Shown: positions 1 to 10,140, numbered from the stretch's first letter. The stretch: 64,000 nucleotides of DNA from Paracoccus sigandri (GCF_003709565.1 NZ_QNRC01000001.1:186001-250000), one strand, 5' to 3'. Notes: a model not told the origin generated them from the letters alone. Numbers and translations: made by a program.

Positions 1-1186
1 GCTGGAACCGGGTCTGCGCGTACCACAGCACGTCGGCCAGGACCAGGCGACCCTCGGCATCGGTATTGACCACCTCGATCGTGTCGCCCTTCATGGATTT
101 CACGATGTCGCCGGGCCGCTGCGCGCGGCCGTCGGGCATGTTCTCGACCAGCCCGACCAGCCCGACGACATTGGCCTTGGCCCGGCGCAGCGCCAGCGTG
201 CGCATGACGCCCGCGACGACGCCCGCGCCGCCCATGTCCATGGTCATCTCCTCCATGCCGGCGGCGGGCTTGATCGAGATGCCGCCGGTATCGAACACGA
301 CGCCCTTGCCGACCAGCGCCAGCGGCGCCTCGTCGCCGCCGCCCTCCCAGCGCATGACCACGACATGCGACGGCGATTCGCTGCCCTGGCCCACGGCCAG
401 CAGCGCGCGCATCCCCAGCTTCGCCAGCTCGTCCTCGTCCAGTACCTCGACCTTCAGGCCGATCTCCTCCATCGCCTTCAGGCGGTCGGCGAAATCGGTG
501 GTGGTCAGGACATTGGCCGGCTCGTTGACCAGGTCGCGGGTGAAGAACACGCCCTCGGCCACGGCGGCGGCATTGGCGGCGGCCTTGGCCAGCCCCTCGG
601 GGTCGCGGACCATGAAGGTCACGCGCGCCTTTTCGGATACCGGCTCCGCCTCGCCATTGCCCGGATCGGTGGCGGGATGTTCGGTCAGCCGCGCATCGTC
701 GGCCGCGCCCTGGTGCGAGACGCTCTGCGGCGGCTCGGCCGGGATCTCGGCGGCGCCCGAGCCGCCATCCTCGGAAGTGGTGTGATAGGCCGAGAAATCA
801 TAGCCCCGCAGCGCCAGCCCCAGCGCGACCTCCTGCGCCCGGCGATGGGCGCCGGCCAGCACCAGCGTATGGCCCTTGCCCAGGCGCGCGCCGATGGCGG
901 CCCCGGCCTTGCGCGCATCGGCCACCGAGGACGAGGGCGGCAGCGAGATCAGCTGCAGCGCCTCGGCCTTCATCGAGGAGGGAAAGGCCAGTTCCAGAAA
1001 ACCGCCCGGCTTCAGCGCCTTGCCCTGTTTCGAGGCCAGCGCCCGGATCGCCGCCTCGCGCGCGGGGCGCGGCAGGCCGGCGGGAAGCCGCCCGCCCGGC
1101 CCCAGGATCACCGCCACGCGGCCCTCGTGCCCGGCCAGCTTCTCGGTGGCGGTTTCGACAAAGGTGATTTCGACAGGCTGGGTCAT
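1..1186 (-). CDS. pepA: Leucyl aminopeptidase (M17), C-terminus beyond the window edge
   Basis: Cytosolic M17 metallo-aminopeptidase that removes N-terminal residues from peptides. The window holds about residues 1-395 of a protein usually near 500 long; the missing part lies left of base 1. Two family signatures are visible: [10 protein letters not shown] (metal and active-site lysine region) and [12 protein letters not shown] (metal-binding Asp/Glu). The N-terminal domain is poorly conserved, as is normal. The ATG is at 1186-1184. The gene is divergent from lptF with about 115 bp between starts, an arrangement also known in E. coli. Truncation is an edge effect, not a lesion. Confidence 0.93.
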   Translation of the reverse strand, partial: MTQPVEITFVETATEKLAGHEGRVAVILGPGGRLPAGLPRPAREAAIRALASKQGKALKPGGFLELAFPSSMKAEALQLISLPPSSSVADARKAGAAIGARLGKGHTLVLAGAHRRAQEVALGLALRGYDFSAYHTTSEDGGSGAAEIPAEPPQSVSHQGAADDARLTEHPATDPGNGEAEPVSEKARVTFMVRDPEGLAKAAANAAAVAEGVFFTRDLVNEPANVLTTTDFADRLKAMEEIGLKVEVLDEDELAKLGMRALLAVGQGSESPSHVVVMRWEGGGDEAPLALVGKGVVFDTGGISIKPAAGMEEMTMDMGGAGVVAGVMRTLALRRAKANVVGLVGLVENMPDGRAQRPGDIVKSMKGDTIEVVNTDAEGRLVLADVLWYAQTRFQ

Positions 1187-1301
1187 CGCGGCTCCTCACG
1201 TCTTGCTGGCCGGAAGCCTAGCCGCACCGCTGGCCCTTTTCCAGAGCCGCCCTTGCCGCTAATCAGGTGCGGCAAACCTGCAGGAAGGCCACGCCCCCGC
1301 G

Positions 1302-2441
1302 ATGCCCCGGATCGACCGCTATATCCTCGGCCAGATGCTGACGCTGTTCGGCTTCTTTGCGCTGGTGCTTGTCTCGGTCTACTGGATCAACCGGGCGGTC
1401 AGCCTGTTCGACGACCTTCTGAACGACGGCCAGACCGCGCTGGTGGTGCTGGAATTCACCATGCTGACGCTGCCGCTGGTGATCTCGGTCGTCCTGCCGG
1501 TCGCGGCCTTTGCGGCCACCGCCTATGGCACGAACCGGCTGTCGGGGGAATCCGAGCTGGTGGCGATGCAGGCGGCGGGGCTGTCGCCCTGGCGGCTGGC
1601 GCGGCCGGTTCTGGTCTTCGGCGTCTTCGTCGGCCTCATGGTGGCGGTGCTGGTCCACGGGCTGGTGCCGATGGCCCGCGCCCGGCTGGCCGACCGCCAG
1701 GCCGAGATCGCCGAGAACGTCACCGCGCAATTCCTGCGCCCCGGATCTTTCCAGTATCCGACCGAAGGGGTGACGCTGTTCATCCGCGACATCGCCACCG
1801 ACGGGCGGCTTCTGGACCTGTTCATCGAGGATGCGCGCGACCCGGCCAACCAGACCGCCTATACCTCGGAAGAGGCGCTGGTCGTGCGCACCGAGACCGG
1901 CCCGGTGCTGGTGCTGCTGCAGGGCATGGCCCAGAACCTGCGCCGCGCGGGCACCGAGGGGCGCCAGAACCTGTCGGTCACGCGGTTTTCCGAATTCAGC
2001 TATGACATCGGCGCGATGTTCAGCCTGCGCGACCAGCGCGGGCGGGACCTGCGCGACTATTCGACCTGGCGGCTGCTGAACCCCGATGCCGACCTGCTGG
2101 CCGCGACCGGCGCCCAGCCCGCCGATGCCCGGCGCGAGGCGCATGAGCGGATCGCCCAGCCGCTGGTCTCGCCCGTGGCGGCGCTGATCGGCTTCGCGAC
2201 GCTGCTGATCGGCGGCTATTCGCGCTTCGGGGTCTGGCGGCAGGTGGTCTGGGCGATCCTGGGGCTGATCATGGTGCAGTTCCTGACCAATGCCGCCGCC
2301 AACCAGGCCGGGCGCGATCCGGCGATGTGGCCGCTGCTGTACCTGCCGGCGCTGCTGGGGGCGGGGCTGTGCCTGCTGCTTCTGTGGCTTGCCGCCCGGC
2401 CGCGGCGCCTGCGCGGCGCATCGACGGGGGGCGCGGCATGA
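1302..2441 (+). CDS. lptF: LPS export permease LptF (YjgP/YjgQ family)
   Basis: Inner-membrane subunit of the LptB2FG transporter that extracts lipopolysaccharide from the inner membrane. 379 residues, the usual size. One hydrophobic segment near residues 13-33 is followed by two more (about 50-75 and 100-120), a hydrophilic periplasmic domain, and three C-terminal membrane segments (about 285-365), the classic YjgP/YjgQ topology. Its stop overlaps the ATG of lptG by 4 bp (ATGA), so the two subunits are probably translationally coupled. It is first in a run leading through lptG and lptD. Confidence 0.93.
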   Translation: MPRIDRYILGQMLTLFGFFALVLVSVYWINRAVSLFDDLLNDGQTALVVLEFTMLTLPLVISVVLPVAAFAATAYGTNRLSGESELVAMQAAGLSPWRLARPVLVFGVFVGLMVAVLVHGLVPMARARLADRQAEIAENVTAQFLRPGSFQYPTEGVTLFIRDIATDGRLLDLFIEDARDPANQTAYTSEEALVVRTETGPVLVLLQGMAQNLRRAGTEGRQNLSVTRFSEFSYDIGAMFSLRDQRGRDLRDYSTWRLLNPDADLLAATGAQPADARREAHERIAQPLVSPVAALIGFATLLIGGYSRFGVWRQVVWAILGLIMVQFLTNAAANQAGRDPAMWPLLYLPALLGAGLCLLLLWLAARPRRLRGASTGGAA

Positions 2442-3547
2442 TCCTTGCGCGCTATGTCGCCCGCCGCTTCCTGCGCAGCTTCGGCCTGATCGCCGGGGTC
2501 TTCCTGCTGATCCTGCTGCTGATCGACATGATCGAGATGATCCGCCGCTTCTCGGGCCGCGACATCGGCCTGTCGGGCGCGGCGCAGCTGGCCGGGCTGA
2601 ACATCGCCGGCAGCTTCTATTCGATCCTGCCGCTGGTCACGGTGCTGGGCGGGATCGCGCTGTTTCTGGGACTGGCGCGCACCTCGGAAATGGTGGCGAT
2701 CCGCGCCTCGGGACGGTCGGCGCTGCGGGTCGTCGCCGCGCCCGCCGTGGCCGCCGCGCTGGTCGGCGCGCTGACGGTCGGGCTGCTGAACCCGCTGGTC
2801 GCGGTGACCGGGCAGCTCTTCGACCAGGCGGTGGCCGAGATCGAGCGCAATGGCCAGCAGACCGTCTCGATCGGCGACAGCGCCGTCTGGCTGCGCCAGG
2901 CGGTGCTGGAAAACGGCCGCGAGGCCGGGCAGGTCGTGATCCGCGCCAACCGCGCCAGCCCCGACGCGACCACGCTCTACGGCGCCACCTTCATGCTGTT
3001 CGAAAGCGAGAGCGGCCCCGCCCGGCGGATCGAGGCGCGCGAGGCGCGGCTGGCACCCGGCGAATGGCACCTGACCGGCGTGACCGACTATCCGCTGGAC
3101 CAGCCCAATCCCGAGGCCGCCGCCCGCTCCAGCGAGACGCTGACGCTGGATTCCGACCTGACCGCGCAGCGCATCCGCGAGGGTTTCGGCCGCCCCGAGG
3201 CGATCCCGGTCTGGCAGCTGCCGGGCTTCATCCACGGGCTGGAGCGGGCGGGCTTTTCCGCCGCGCGCCACAAGGTCTGGTTCCAGATGGAGCTGGCCCG
3301 GCCGATGCTGATGGCGGCGATGGTGGTGATCGCGGCGGCCTTCACCATGCGCCATGTGCGCGGCACCAATACCGGCGGCGCGGTGCTGCTGGCCTTCGGA
3401 TCGGGGATCGGGCTGTTCTTCCTGCGCAATCTGGCGCAGGTTCTGGGTGACAACGGGCAGATCTCGCCCACGATGGCGGCATGGGCGCCGCCCCTGGTCG
3501 GGCTGCTGCTGGCGCTGGGGCTGATCCTGCAACGGGAGGACGGATGA
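2438..3547 (+). CDS. lptG: LPS export permease LptG
   Basis: Partner of LptF in the LPS export ABC transporter. The start chosen is the ATG inside the ATGA overlap with lptF, giving 369 residues, typical for LptG; the open frame extends further upstream but only within lptF. The N-terminus MILARYVARRFLRSF followed by a long hydrophobic segment and the three C-terminal membrane segments match the family. The order lptF-lptG-lptD is common in alphaproteobacteria. The stop overlaps the start of lptD by 4 bp. Confidence 0.93.
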   Translation: MILARYVARRFLRSFGLIAGVFLLILLLIDMIEMIRRFSGRDIGLSGAAQLAGLNIAGSFYSILPLVTVLGGIALFLGLARTSEMVAIRASGRSALRVVAAPAVAAALVGALTVGLLNPLVAVTGQLFDQAVAEIERNGQQTVSIGDSAVWLRQAVLENGREAGQVVIRANRASPDATTLYGATFMLFESESGPARRIEAREARLAPGEWHLTGVTDYPLDQPNPEAAARSSETLTLDSDLTAQRIREGFGRPEAIPVWQLPGFIHGLERAGFSAARHKVWFQMELARPMLMAAMVVIAAAFTMRHVRGTNTGGAVLLAFGSGIGLFFLRNLAQVLGDNGQISPTMAAWAPPLVGLLLALGLILQREDG

Positions 3548-5922
3548 CGGGCCATGCTGCGCTGAGAGGGCTGGCACGCGCGGCGGCGCTGGCGGGGCTG
3601 ACCGGGGCGGCAGCCCTGACCGCCGCCCTGCCCGCCATCGCGCAGGCGGTCTTCGACGACACCGCCCCCACCGGCCCCTCGGCGCTGTTCACCGACTGGC
3701 AGTCCGAGCCCGCGCTGGCCCCCGCCGCCACGCCCCTGGGCGAGAACATCTTCGCCGACCGCACCCCGGCAAGCAGCCAGCTGGAAACCGCCGAGCCCGA
3801 CACCCGCATCACCATCGGCGGCACGCCCGCCCCGGACGGCGCGGCGGCGACGGTGCTGGCCGACAGCGTCAGCCTGCAGGGCGACCGCACGCTGATCGCG
3901 GCCGGGGGGGTGGTGGTCTGGTACCAGGGCGCAAGGCTGGTCGCCTCGCGCATCGTGGTCGACGGCGCCAGCGGCGCGCTGACGGTCGAGGGGCCGATCC
4001 ACCTGTCCCGCCCCGGCGCGGCGGACCCCGAATCCGACGCCATCCTGATCGCCGAACAGGCGCAGCTGGACCGCGAATTGCAGGACGGCATCATCCGCGG
4101 CGCGCGACTGGTCCTGGCCCGCGAATTGCAGCTTGCCGCGCAAGAGGCCGAGCGCAGCGAGGGCGGGCGCATCACCCAGCTGCGTCAGGTCGTGGCCTCG
4201 TCCTGCCAGATCTGCGCCAGCGATCCGACGCCGCTGTGGGAGATCCGCGCCCGCTCGATCACCCATGACGCCCAGACGCGGACGATCCGCTTCGAGCATC
4301 CGCAATTCCGCGCCTTCGGCCTGCCTCTGGCCAGCGCGCCCTTCACCCTGACCGCCCCCGACCCGACGGTCGAACGCATGTCGGGCTTCCTGCAGCCAGG
4401 CTTCCGGACCACCTCGAAACTGGGCTTCGGGGTCAAGATCCCGTATTTCCAGACGCTTGGCGACCATGCCGACCTGACGGTGACGCCCTATCTCTCGGCC
4501 AGCCGCACCCGCACGCTGGAACTGCGCTATCGCCAGGCCTTCGCGCAGGGGGCGACGGAATGGAACGGCGCGATCACCCGCGACGACATCCGGCCGGGCG
4601 AGACGCGGGGCTATCTGTTCGGCAATGCCGCCTTCCAGCTGCCGCGCGGCTATCGGCTGGGGATGCAGGTCCAGGCGGCCAGCGACCGGGCCTATCTGCT
4701 GGATTACGGCATCGCCGATGCCGACCGGCTGTGGAGCGGCCTGACCCTGACCCGCGTGCGCCCCGACAAGATGGTCTTCGCGCGGGTCGGCAACTATCAC
4801 TCGCTGCGCGAGGACGAGGACAACGCCACCTCGCCCGCGCAGGTCGCCGACGCCATCTGGCTGCGGCGCTTCACCCCCGACCTGATCGGCGGCGAGGCGC
4901 TGATGGAATGGTCGCTGCACGCCCATCGCCGCCCCTCGAACGACGACATCGTCGGGCGCGACATGGCGCGCGGATCCTTCGGGCTGGACTGGCGGCGCTC
5001 GGAAATCCTGCCCGGCGGCTTCGTGGGCGCGGCGATCATGGGGCTGGACGCCGACCTCTATCGCATCGCCCAGGACAGCGAATATGACGACGTGGTCACC
5101 CGCATGGACCCGCTGCTGGGGGTCGAGCTGCGCTGGCCGCTGATCGGCCATTCCGGCGGCGCCACCCACCTGGTCGAGCCGGTGGCCCAGATCCTGTGGT
5201 CGCCGCGCGGCGGCAGCGACGACATCCCCAACGAGGACAGCCGCCTGATCGAATTCGACGAGGGCAACCTGTTCTCCGACAACCGCTTTCCGGGCTGGGA
5301 CGCGCGGGAAACCGGGCTGCGCGCCAATCTGGGCGTGACCTGGACGCGGCTGGACCCGACCGGCTGGTCGCTTGGCATGACCGCGGGCCGGGTCTTTCGC
5401 GACCATCACGACGAGGTCTTCGCCGACAACTCGCCGCTGGCCGGGCGCAAGTCCGACTGGCTGATCGCCGCCAATTACGACAGCGGCAACGGGCTGGCGC
5501 TGGTCAACCGGGCGCTGTTCAACGATTCGCTGGAATTCTCGCGCAACGAATTGCGGCTGGGCTGGCTGCGCCAGGACCTGCAGCTTTCCGCCGGCCATCT
5601 GTGGATCGACAGCGACGAGGCCGAGGACCGCGACGAGGAGATCAGCGAATTCACCGCCCATGTCGGCTGGCAGATCGCCCAGGGCTGGTGGGCCAATGCC
5701 GAGACCCGCTATGATTTCGCGGCGGAACGGGCGCAGAAGGCCTCGCTGGACGTGACCTATCGCAACGAATGCGTGACGCTGGAAATGGGGCTGTCGCGCC
5801 GCTTCACCCGCACCGACACGGTCACGCCGGAAACCAGCTTCGATCTGTCCGTCCGGCTGGGCGGCTTCGGGGCGCAGAAAGACGGGCCGGGCACGGTGGC
5901 GCGGCGCAGTTGCTTGCGCTAG
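3544..5922 (+). CDS. lptD: LPS assembly protein LptD (OstA)
   Basis: Outer-membrane beta-barrel that, with LptE, inserts LPS into the outer leaflet. 792 residues counting from the ATG that overlaps the lptG stop; this start gives a clean signal peptide ending near ALPAIAQA. The N-terminal OstA-like domain (about residues 60-200) is followed by the LptD barrel. Cysteines at about 221 and 224 (CQIC) and two near the C-terminus (about 743 and 790) could form the two interdomain disulfides known for LptD. It is followed by surA, whose product is a known chaperone for LptD folding. Confidence 0.93.
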   Translation: MTGHAALRGLARAAALAGLTGAAALTAALPAIAQAVFDDTAPTGPSALFTDWQSEPALAPAATPLGENIFADRTPASSQLETAEPDTRITIGGTPAPDGAAATVLADSVSLQGDRTLIAAGGVVVWYQGARLVASRIVVDGASGALTVEGPIHLSRPGAADPESDAILIAEQAQLDRELQDGIIRGARLVLARELQLAAQEAERSEGGRITQLRQVVASSCQICASDPTPLWEIRARSITHDAQTRTIRFEHPQFRAFGLPLASAPFTLTAPDPTVERMSGFLQPGFRTTSKLGFGVKIPYFQTLGDHADLTVTPYLSASRTRTLELRYRQAFAQGATEWNGAITRDDIRPGETRGYLFGNAAFQLPRGYRLGMQVQAASDRAYLLDYGIADADRLWSGLTLTRVRPDKMVFARVGNYHSLREDEDNATSPAQVADAIWLRRFTPDLIGGEALMEWSLHAHRRPSNDDIVGRDMARGSFGLDWRRSEILPGGFVGAAIMGLDADLYRIAQDSEYDDVVTRMDPLLGVELRWPLIGHSGGATHLVEPVAQILWSPRGGSDDIPNEDSRLIEFDEGNLFSDNRFPGWDARETGLRANLGVTWTRLDPTGWSLGMTAGRVFRDHHDEVFADNSPLAGRKSDWLIAANYDSGNGLALVNRALFNDSLEFSRNELRLGWLRQDLQLSAGHLWIDSDEAEDRDEEISEFTAHVGWQIAQGWWANAETRYDFAAERAQKASLDVTYRNECVTLEMGLSRRFTRTDTVTPETSFDLSVRLGGFGAQKDGPGTVARRSCLR

Positions 5923-5954
5923 TCTGGCGCCAACGAACGATTTGGGGGCAGCAG

Positions 5955-7226
5955 ATGCGGCACATCCTTTCCGGCATCGCCTTGGCGGCGACGATCACCT
6001 TCGGCAGCGTGCAGCCGGGATCGGCGCAGAACCTGTTCGAGCCGGTCGTCTATGTCAACGACGGCGCCGTCACCCGCTACGAGGTCCAGCAGCGCATCCG
6101 CTTCATGCAGGTCCTGGGCGCGCCCGACACCTCTGCGGCCGAGGCCGAACAGGCGCTGATCGACGACCGGCTGCGCTTCTACGCGGCGCGGCTGATGGGC
6201 GTCGAGGCGACCGAGGAGGGCCTGCAGTCCGGGCTGGAGGAATTCGCCGGCCGCGCCGGGATGGATGCCGCGCAATTCACCGCCGCGCTGGAACAGGCCG
6301 GGATCGAACGGCAGGCCTTCCGCGATTTCGTCAGGGCCGGCATCGTCTGGCGCGGCGTGGTCGGGCGCCGCATCATCCCCTCGATCGATGTCAGCGACGC
6401 CGAGATCGACCAGGAGCTGAAGCGCCGGATCGAGACCCCGATCATCACCCGCGTGCTGCTGTCCGAGCTGATCATCCCCGCCCCCGAGGGGCAGGAGGAA
6501 GCCGCGATGGCGCAGGCCACGCAGATCGCCCGCTCGAACCCCTCGACGCCGCAATTCGCCGCCGCCGCGCAGCAATATTCCGCCGCCGCCTCGGCCGAGG
6601 CCGGCGGGCGGCTGGAGTGGCTGAACATCGACAACCTGCCGCCCACGCTGCGCCCGATCATCCTGTCGCTGCAACCCGGCCAGACCTCGCAGCCGCTGAC
6701 CGTGCCCGGCGCGGTGGTGCTGTTCCACCTGCGCGACCAGATCGGCACGGTGCGGGCCGGGGCGCGCGAGCAGGTGCTGGACTACATGACGCTGCGCATG
6801 GGCTCGGCCACGGACGCCGCGGCGCTGGCCGCCCGCACGCGCTATTGCGACGATCTCTATGTGCAGGCCGGCCCCGAGGCCGCCCCGCGGGTGCAGCGCC
6901 AGACCGCCTCGCAGAACGCGATCCCGACGCTGATCGCGACGCAGCTGGCCTCGATGGATCCCGACGAGGCCTCGGTGGTGAATTACGGCACCTCTGCCGA
7001 TCTGGTGATGCTGTGTTCGCGCCAGCCGGCGCTGCTGGCCGAATCGGGCGCGGATGTCGCGGTGACGACCCAGGCGCCCGACGGCGTCGAGGCGGCGGTG
7101 CCCAATCCCGACGGGGTGCCCAGCCGCGAGGCCGTCCGCAACGAGCTGTTCAACCGCAAGGCCAATGCCGCCGCCGAGGCCTATCTGGCCGAGCTGCGCG
7201 CCGAAGCGGTGATCCGCCGCCCGTGA
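5955..7226 (+). CDS. surA: Periplasmic chaperone/peptidyl-prolyl isomerase SurA-like
   Basis: Secreted folding factor for outer-membrane proteins. 423 residues from the ATG at 5955, which has a GGGGGC-rich site just upstream and a signal peptide ending near GSAQN; the reading frame extends upstream only as a shadow in lptD. A SurA N-terminal region (about 30-150) starts VVYVNDGAVTRYEV, and a parvulin-like segment follows (about 165-265, containing ILSLQPGQTSQPL). The C-terminal third is less conserved. Position between lptD and pdxA supports the call; the surA-pdxA-rsmA order is also seen in E. coli. Confidence 0.88.
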   Translation: MRHILSGIALAATITFGSVQPGSAQNLFEPVVYVNDGAVTRYEVQQRIRFMQVLGAPDTSAAEAEQALIDDRLRFYAARLMGVEATEEGLQSGLEEFAGRAGMDAAQFTAALEQAGIERQAFRDFVRAGIVWRGVVGRRIIPSIDVSDAEIDQELKRRIETPIITRVLLSELIIPAPEGQEEAAMAQATQIARSNPSTPQFAAAAQQYSAAASAEAGGRLEWLNIDNLPPTLRPIILSLQPGQTSQPLTVPGAVVLFHLRDQIGTVRAGAREQVLDYMTLRMGSATDAAALAARTRYCDDLYVQAGPEAAPRVQRQTASQNAIPTLIATQLASMDPDEASVVNYGTSADLVMLCSRQPALLAESGADVAVTTQAPDGVEAAVPNPDGVPSREAVRNELFNRKANAAAEAYLAELRAEAVIRRP

Positions 7227-8191
7227 GCGCATCCCGCATCATCCTGACCTGCGGCGAACCCGCCGGCATCGGCCCGGAACTGGCGCCGCTGGCGCTGGCG
7301 GGGGGCGTCGACTTCGCCTTTCTGGGCGATCCGCGCCATCTGCCGCCGGACACGCCCTGGACCGAGATCCGCGACCCCTCCGACCCCGCGCCCGACGGCC
7401 GCCTGCCGGTCCTGCGCCACGATTTCGCCGCCCCGGCCACGCCCGGCCGCCCCGACCCGGCCAATGCGCCGGGGGTGATCCAGGTCATCGCCCGCGCCGT
7501 GGAGCTGGTCGCCACCGGCCGCGCGGCCGGGATCACCACGCTGCCGATCAACAAGCAGGCGCTGAAGGAAGGCGCGGGCTTCGCCTTTCCCGGCCATACC
7601 GAATACCTCGCGCATCTGGCCGGCGACGTGCCGGTGGCGATGATGCTGGCCTCGACCAGCATCGAGCCGCCCTGCCGGGTGGTGCCCGCCACGATCCACA
7701 TCCCGCTGGCCCAGGTCCCGGCCGCGCTGACGCCCGCGACCCTGGAACAGGCGATCCGCCTCACACATGCCGCGCTGATCCGCGACTTCGCCATCCCCGC
7801 ACCGCGAATCGCCATGGCCGGGCTGAACCCCCATGCCGGCGAGGGCGGCACGATGGGCCATGAGGAACAGGACTTCATCCGCCCGCTCCTCGACCGCCTG
7901 CGGGCCGAGGGCCTCGACCTCTCCGGCCCGCTGCCCGCCGACACCATGTTCCACGCCCCGGCCCGCGCGCGCTGCGACGCCGCCATCTGCGCCTATCACG
8001 ACCAGGCGCTGATCCCGATCAAGACGCTGGATTTCGCCGGCGGCGTGAACGTGACGCTCGGCCTGCCCTTCATCCGCACCTCGCCCGATCACGGCACCGC
8101 CTTCGACATCGCGGGCCGCGGCCTGGCCGATCCCGCCTCGACCATCGCCGCGCTGCGTATGGCCCGCGACATGGCCCAGAACCGGCGATGA
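7223..8191 (+). CDS. pdxA: 4-hydroxythreonine-4-phosphate dehydrogenase
   Basis: NAD-dependent metal enzyme of the DXP-dependent pyridoxal phosphate pathway. 322 residues. Start is a GTG that overlaps the surA stop in GTGA, giving the family N-terminus [19 protein letters not shown]. Other family motifs: [21 protein letters not shown] and [10 protein letters not shown] (metal and substrate ligands). The first part of the protein reads in the same frame as a long open stretch through surA, but that stretch has no family signal. A copy of the intergenic repeat lies directly after the stop. Confidence 0.95.
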   Translation: MSASRIILTCGEPAGIGPELAPLALAGGVDFAFLGDPRHLPPDTPWTEIRDPSDPAPDGRLPVLRHDFAAPATPGRPDPANAPGVIQVIARAVELVATGRAAGITTLPINKQALKEGAGFAFPGHTEYLAHLAGDVPVAMMLASTSIEPPCRVVPATIHIPLAQVPAALTPATLEQAIRLTHAALIRDFAIPAPRIAMAGLNPHAGEGGTMGHEEQDFIRPLLDRLRAEGLDLSGPLPADTMFHAPARARCDAAICAYHDQALIPIKTLDFAGGVNVTLGLPFIRTSPDHGTAFDIAGRGLADPASTIAALRMARDMAQNRR

Positions 8192-8192
8192 G

Positions 8193-8256
8193 CTTCATCT
8201 TGGCGCAAATATCCTCGGGGGGAGTCCCGAAGGGACGGGGGGCGGACAGCCCCCCC
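8193..8256. repeat. Intergenic palindromic repeat, copy 1 (type A)
   Basis: Begins CTTCATCTTGGCGCAAATAT, then a G run, a small hairpin (GTCCC-GAA-GGGAC) and a second G-run/C-run hairpin. Nearly identical sequences occur at 21976-22039 and 26797-26859. It fills the gap between pdxA and rsmA. Function is not known from the sequence; it may end or attenuate transcription, or protect mRNA ends. Confidence 0.85.
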
Positions 8257-8264
8257 TTCGCCGC

Positions 8265-9116
8265 ATGAGCACGATCGACAACCTGCCGCCGCTGCGCGAG
8301 GTCATCGCCCGCCACGATCTGCGCGCGAAGAAGCAGCTTGGCCAGAATTTCCTGCTGGACCTGAACCTGACCGCCAAGATCGCGCGGCAGGCGGGCGAGC
8401 TGGCGCAATGCGACGTGCTGGAAATCGGCCCCGGCCCCGGCGGGCTGACCCGCGGGCTGCTGGCCGAGGGCGCGCGCCATGTCCTGGCCATCGAGAAGGA
8501 CGCCCGCGCCCTGCCCGCCCTTGCCGAGATCGCCGAACGCTACCCCGGCCGGCTGACCGTCCTGCATGGCGACGCGCTTGAGATCGACCCGCTGGCGCAT
8601 CTGACCCCGCCGATCCGCATCGCCGCGAACCTGCCCTACAATGTCGGGACCGAGCTTCTGATCCGCTGGCTGACCCCGCCGGACTGGCCGCCCTTCTGGC
8701 AATCGCTGACGCTGATGTTCCAGAAGGAGGTGGCCGAGCGGATCGTGGCGCAACCGGGCTCGAAGGCCTATGGCCGGCTGGCGCTGCTGGCGCAATGGCG
8801 CAGCGACGCCCGCATCGTCATGACCCTGCCGCCCGAGGCCTTCGTGCCCGCCCCCAAGGTGCATTCGGCGGTGGTCCACCTGACCGCCCTGCCGCAACCG
8901 CGCTTTCCCGCCGATCCCGCGATCCTGTCGCGCCTCACCGCCGCCGCCTTCAACCAGCGGCGCAAGATGCTGCGCGCCAGCCTGCGCGGCCTGCATCCGC
9001 GGATCGAGGCGCTGCTGGAAGCATCCGGCATCGCGCCCACCGCCCGCGCCGAGGAAATCGACCTGGAACGGTTCTGCGCCCTGGCGCGCGCCCTGGCCGC
9101 CGCGCCGCGGGCCTGA
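8265..9116 (+). CDS. rsmA: 16S rRNA (adenine1518/1519-N6) dimethyltransferase
   Basis: Methylates two adjacent adenines in helix 45 of 16S rRNA late in small-subunit assembly. 283 residues. SAM-binding and catalytic motifs are intact: [11 protein letters not shown] near residue 25, [14 protein letters not shown] near 53, and [11 protein letters not shown] near 125. Last gene of the lpt-surA-pdxA run but separated from pdxA by a repeat element, so it may have partly separate expression. Confidence 0.95.
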   Translation: MSTIDNLPPLREVIARHDLRAKKQLGQNFLLDLNLTAKIARQAGELAQCDVLEIGPGPGGLTRGLLAEGARHVLAIEKDARALPALAEIAERYPGRLTVLHGDALEIDPLAHLTPPIRIAANLPYNVGTELLIRWLTPPDWPPFWQSLTLMFQKEVAERIVAQPGSKAYGRLALLAQWRSDARIVMTLPPEAFVPAPKVHSAVVHLTALPQPRFPADPAILSRLTAAAFNQRRKMLRASLRGLHPRIEALLEASGIAPTARAEEIDLERFCALARALAAAPRA

Positions 9117-9180
9117 CGCAGCGCGCCCAGAACGGAACAAGGCCCTGCGCCTCGTCGCCGGATATCGACCCGACAAGATG

Positions 9181-9216
9181 CGAACAGGCCCGCCATTGAT
9201 CCGGCGGGCCTGTTCG
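9181..9216. terminator. Perfect 14-bp hairpin between convergent genes
   Basis: CGAACAGGCCCGCC pairs exactly with its complement across an 8-base loop. It lies between the 3' ends of rsmA (+) and the DUF4167 gene (-). There is no long T tract, so it is either a GC-rich bidirectional terminator or an RNA-stabilising hairpin. Confidence 0.7.
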
Positions 9217-9249
9217 AGGTTCCAGAAAGGCAGGCTTCGGAAGGGCCGG

Positions 9250-10140
9250 TTATTCCGCGCCGTTTCCGGCGGCTCCGTCCCCGGCGGCTGCGGGCTCGGA
9301 TCCGGCCGCCGGCTTGCGGCGGGTCCGGCCGGTCGTCGTCGTCGCGCGGGGCGTGCGCGGGGCACGCGGGGTGCGGCTGCGGGTGGGCTTTTCCTCGGTT
9401 TCCGGGGTCGCCACGCGGGCCGGCCCCTCATCCTCGCCTTCGGCTGCGGCCGGCGCCACCGCATCGGGCAGCGCGGCGCTGCTGCGGCGGCGCGGCGATT
9501 CGCGGCGGCGAGGGGCGGCAGGCGCCTGGGCTGCTGCCGCAGCAGGCTCGGTTTCGGTCACGGCGGGTTCGGGCAGGGCGGGCTCTGATGCCGCGGCCTC
9601 GGCTTCCGGCGCAGGGGCCGCAGCGGGCTGTTCCTGCAAATCGGGCTGACGCGGCTCGCGCGGGGCATGATCGCGCTGGCCGTTTTCACGCTGGCCGTTT
9701 TCGCGCTGGCCCTGCTCGCGCCCGCCATGATCGCGGGCGGCATTCTCGCGGCTGCCATTGTCGCGCCCACCATGATCGCGTCCGCCATTCTCGCGACCGC
9801 CACTCTCGCGACCATTGTCGCGGCCACCGCTGCCGGTCTCGTCGTCGCCCTGGCGCGGCTGCTGGTTCTGGTGCTGGGCCTGGCGCTCGGCCATCTCGCG
9901 CTGCGCCTCGCCCAGCATCCGCGTGTAATGCTCGGCATGCTGCAGGAAGCTCTGCTCGGCCACGCGGTCATTTGACAATTGCGCGTCTCGGGCCAGCGTC
10001 AGGTATTTGTCGATGATCTGCTGGGGCGTGCCCCGCACCTTGCCCTCGGGGCCCGAGCTGTCAAAGACGCGGTTGACGATATTCCCCAGCGAGCGCTGGC
10101 GGTTCGACTTGTTGCGCGAACGGGATTTCGATGATCTCAT
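9250..10140 (-). CDS. DUF4167 domain protein with charged pentapeptide repeats
   Basis: 296 residues of unknown function. The conserved part is N-terminal (about 1-95): a basic start MRSSKSRSRNKSNRQRSLG, then VFDSSGPEGKVRGTP and a helical stretch ending QHAEHYTRMLGEAQ, which is the DUF4167 domain typical of alphaproteobacteria. Residues about 100-165 are a low-complexity run of five-residue units of the form [D/E][N/H/Q]GxR. The C-terminal third is rich in Ala, Pro, Glu, then Arg/Thr. This looks like an intrinsically disordered, possibly nucleic-acid-binding tail. It follows prfA and prmC, a conserved neighbourhood, so a link to translation is an inference. Confidence 0.85.
   Translation of the reverse strand: MRSSKSRSRNKSNRQRSLGNIVNRVFDSSGPEGKVRGTPQQIIDKYLTLARDAQLSNDRVAEQSFLQHAEHYTRMLGEAQREMAERQAQHQNQQPRQGDDETGSGGRDNGRESGGRENGGRDHGGRDNGSRENAARDHGGREQGQRENGQRENGQRDHAPREPRQPDLQEQPAAAPAPEAEAAASEPALPEPAVTETEPAAAAAQAPAAPRRRESPRRRSSAALPDAVAPAAAEGEDEGPARVATPETEEKPTRSRTPRAPRTPRATTTTGRTRRKPAAGSEPAAAGDGAAGNGAE
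9664..9835 (-). repeat. 15-bp coding repeat in the DUF4167 gene
   Basis: About eleven degenerate units of 15 bp encode pentapeptides such as ENGGR, DHGGR, DNGSR, ENAAR and ENGQR. Such arrays change copy number easily. The opposite strand reads as a hydrophobic frame, which is an artefact of the repeat composition. Confidence 0.8.

Noticed and set aside
3088..5661. 857-residue open frame on the minus strand
   Set aside because: Antisense to lptD and part of lptG; biased composition rich in Gly, Arg, Gln and Val with no family motif. A GC shadow.
9667..9975. Plus-strand frame of about 102 hydrophobic residues resembling a membrane protein
   Set aside because: It is the reverse of the [D/E]xGxR coding repeat; the hydrophobic look comes from GCG/CTG-type codons opposite Arg/Gly/Asp codons. 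No ribosome site.
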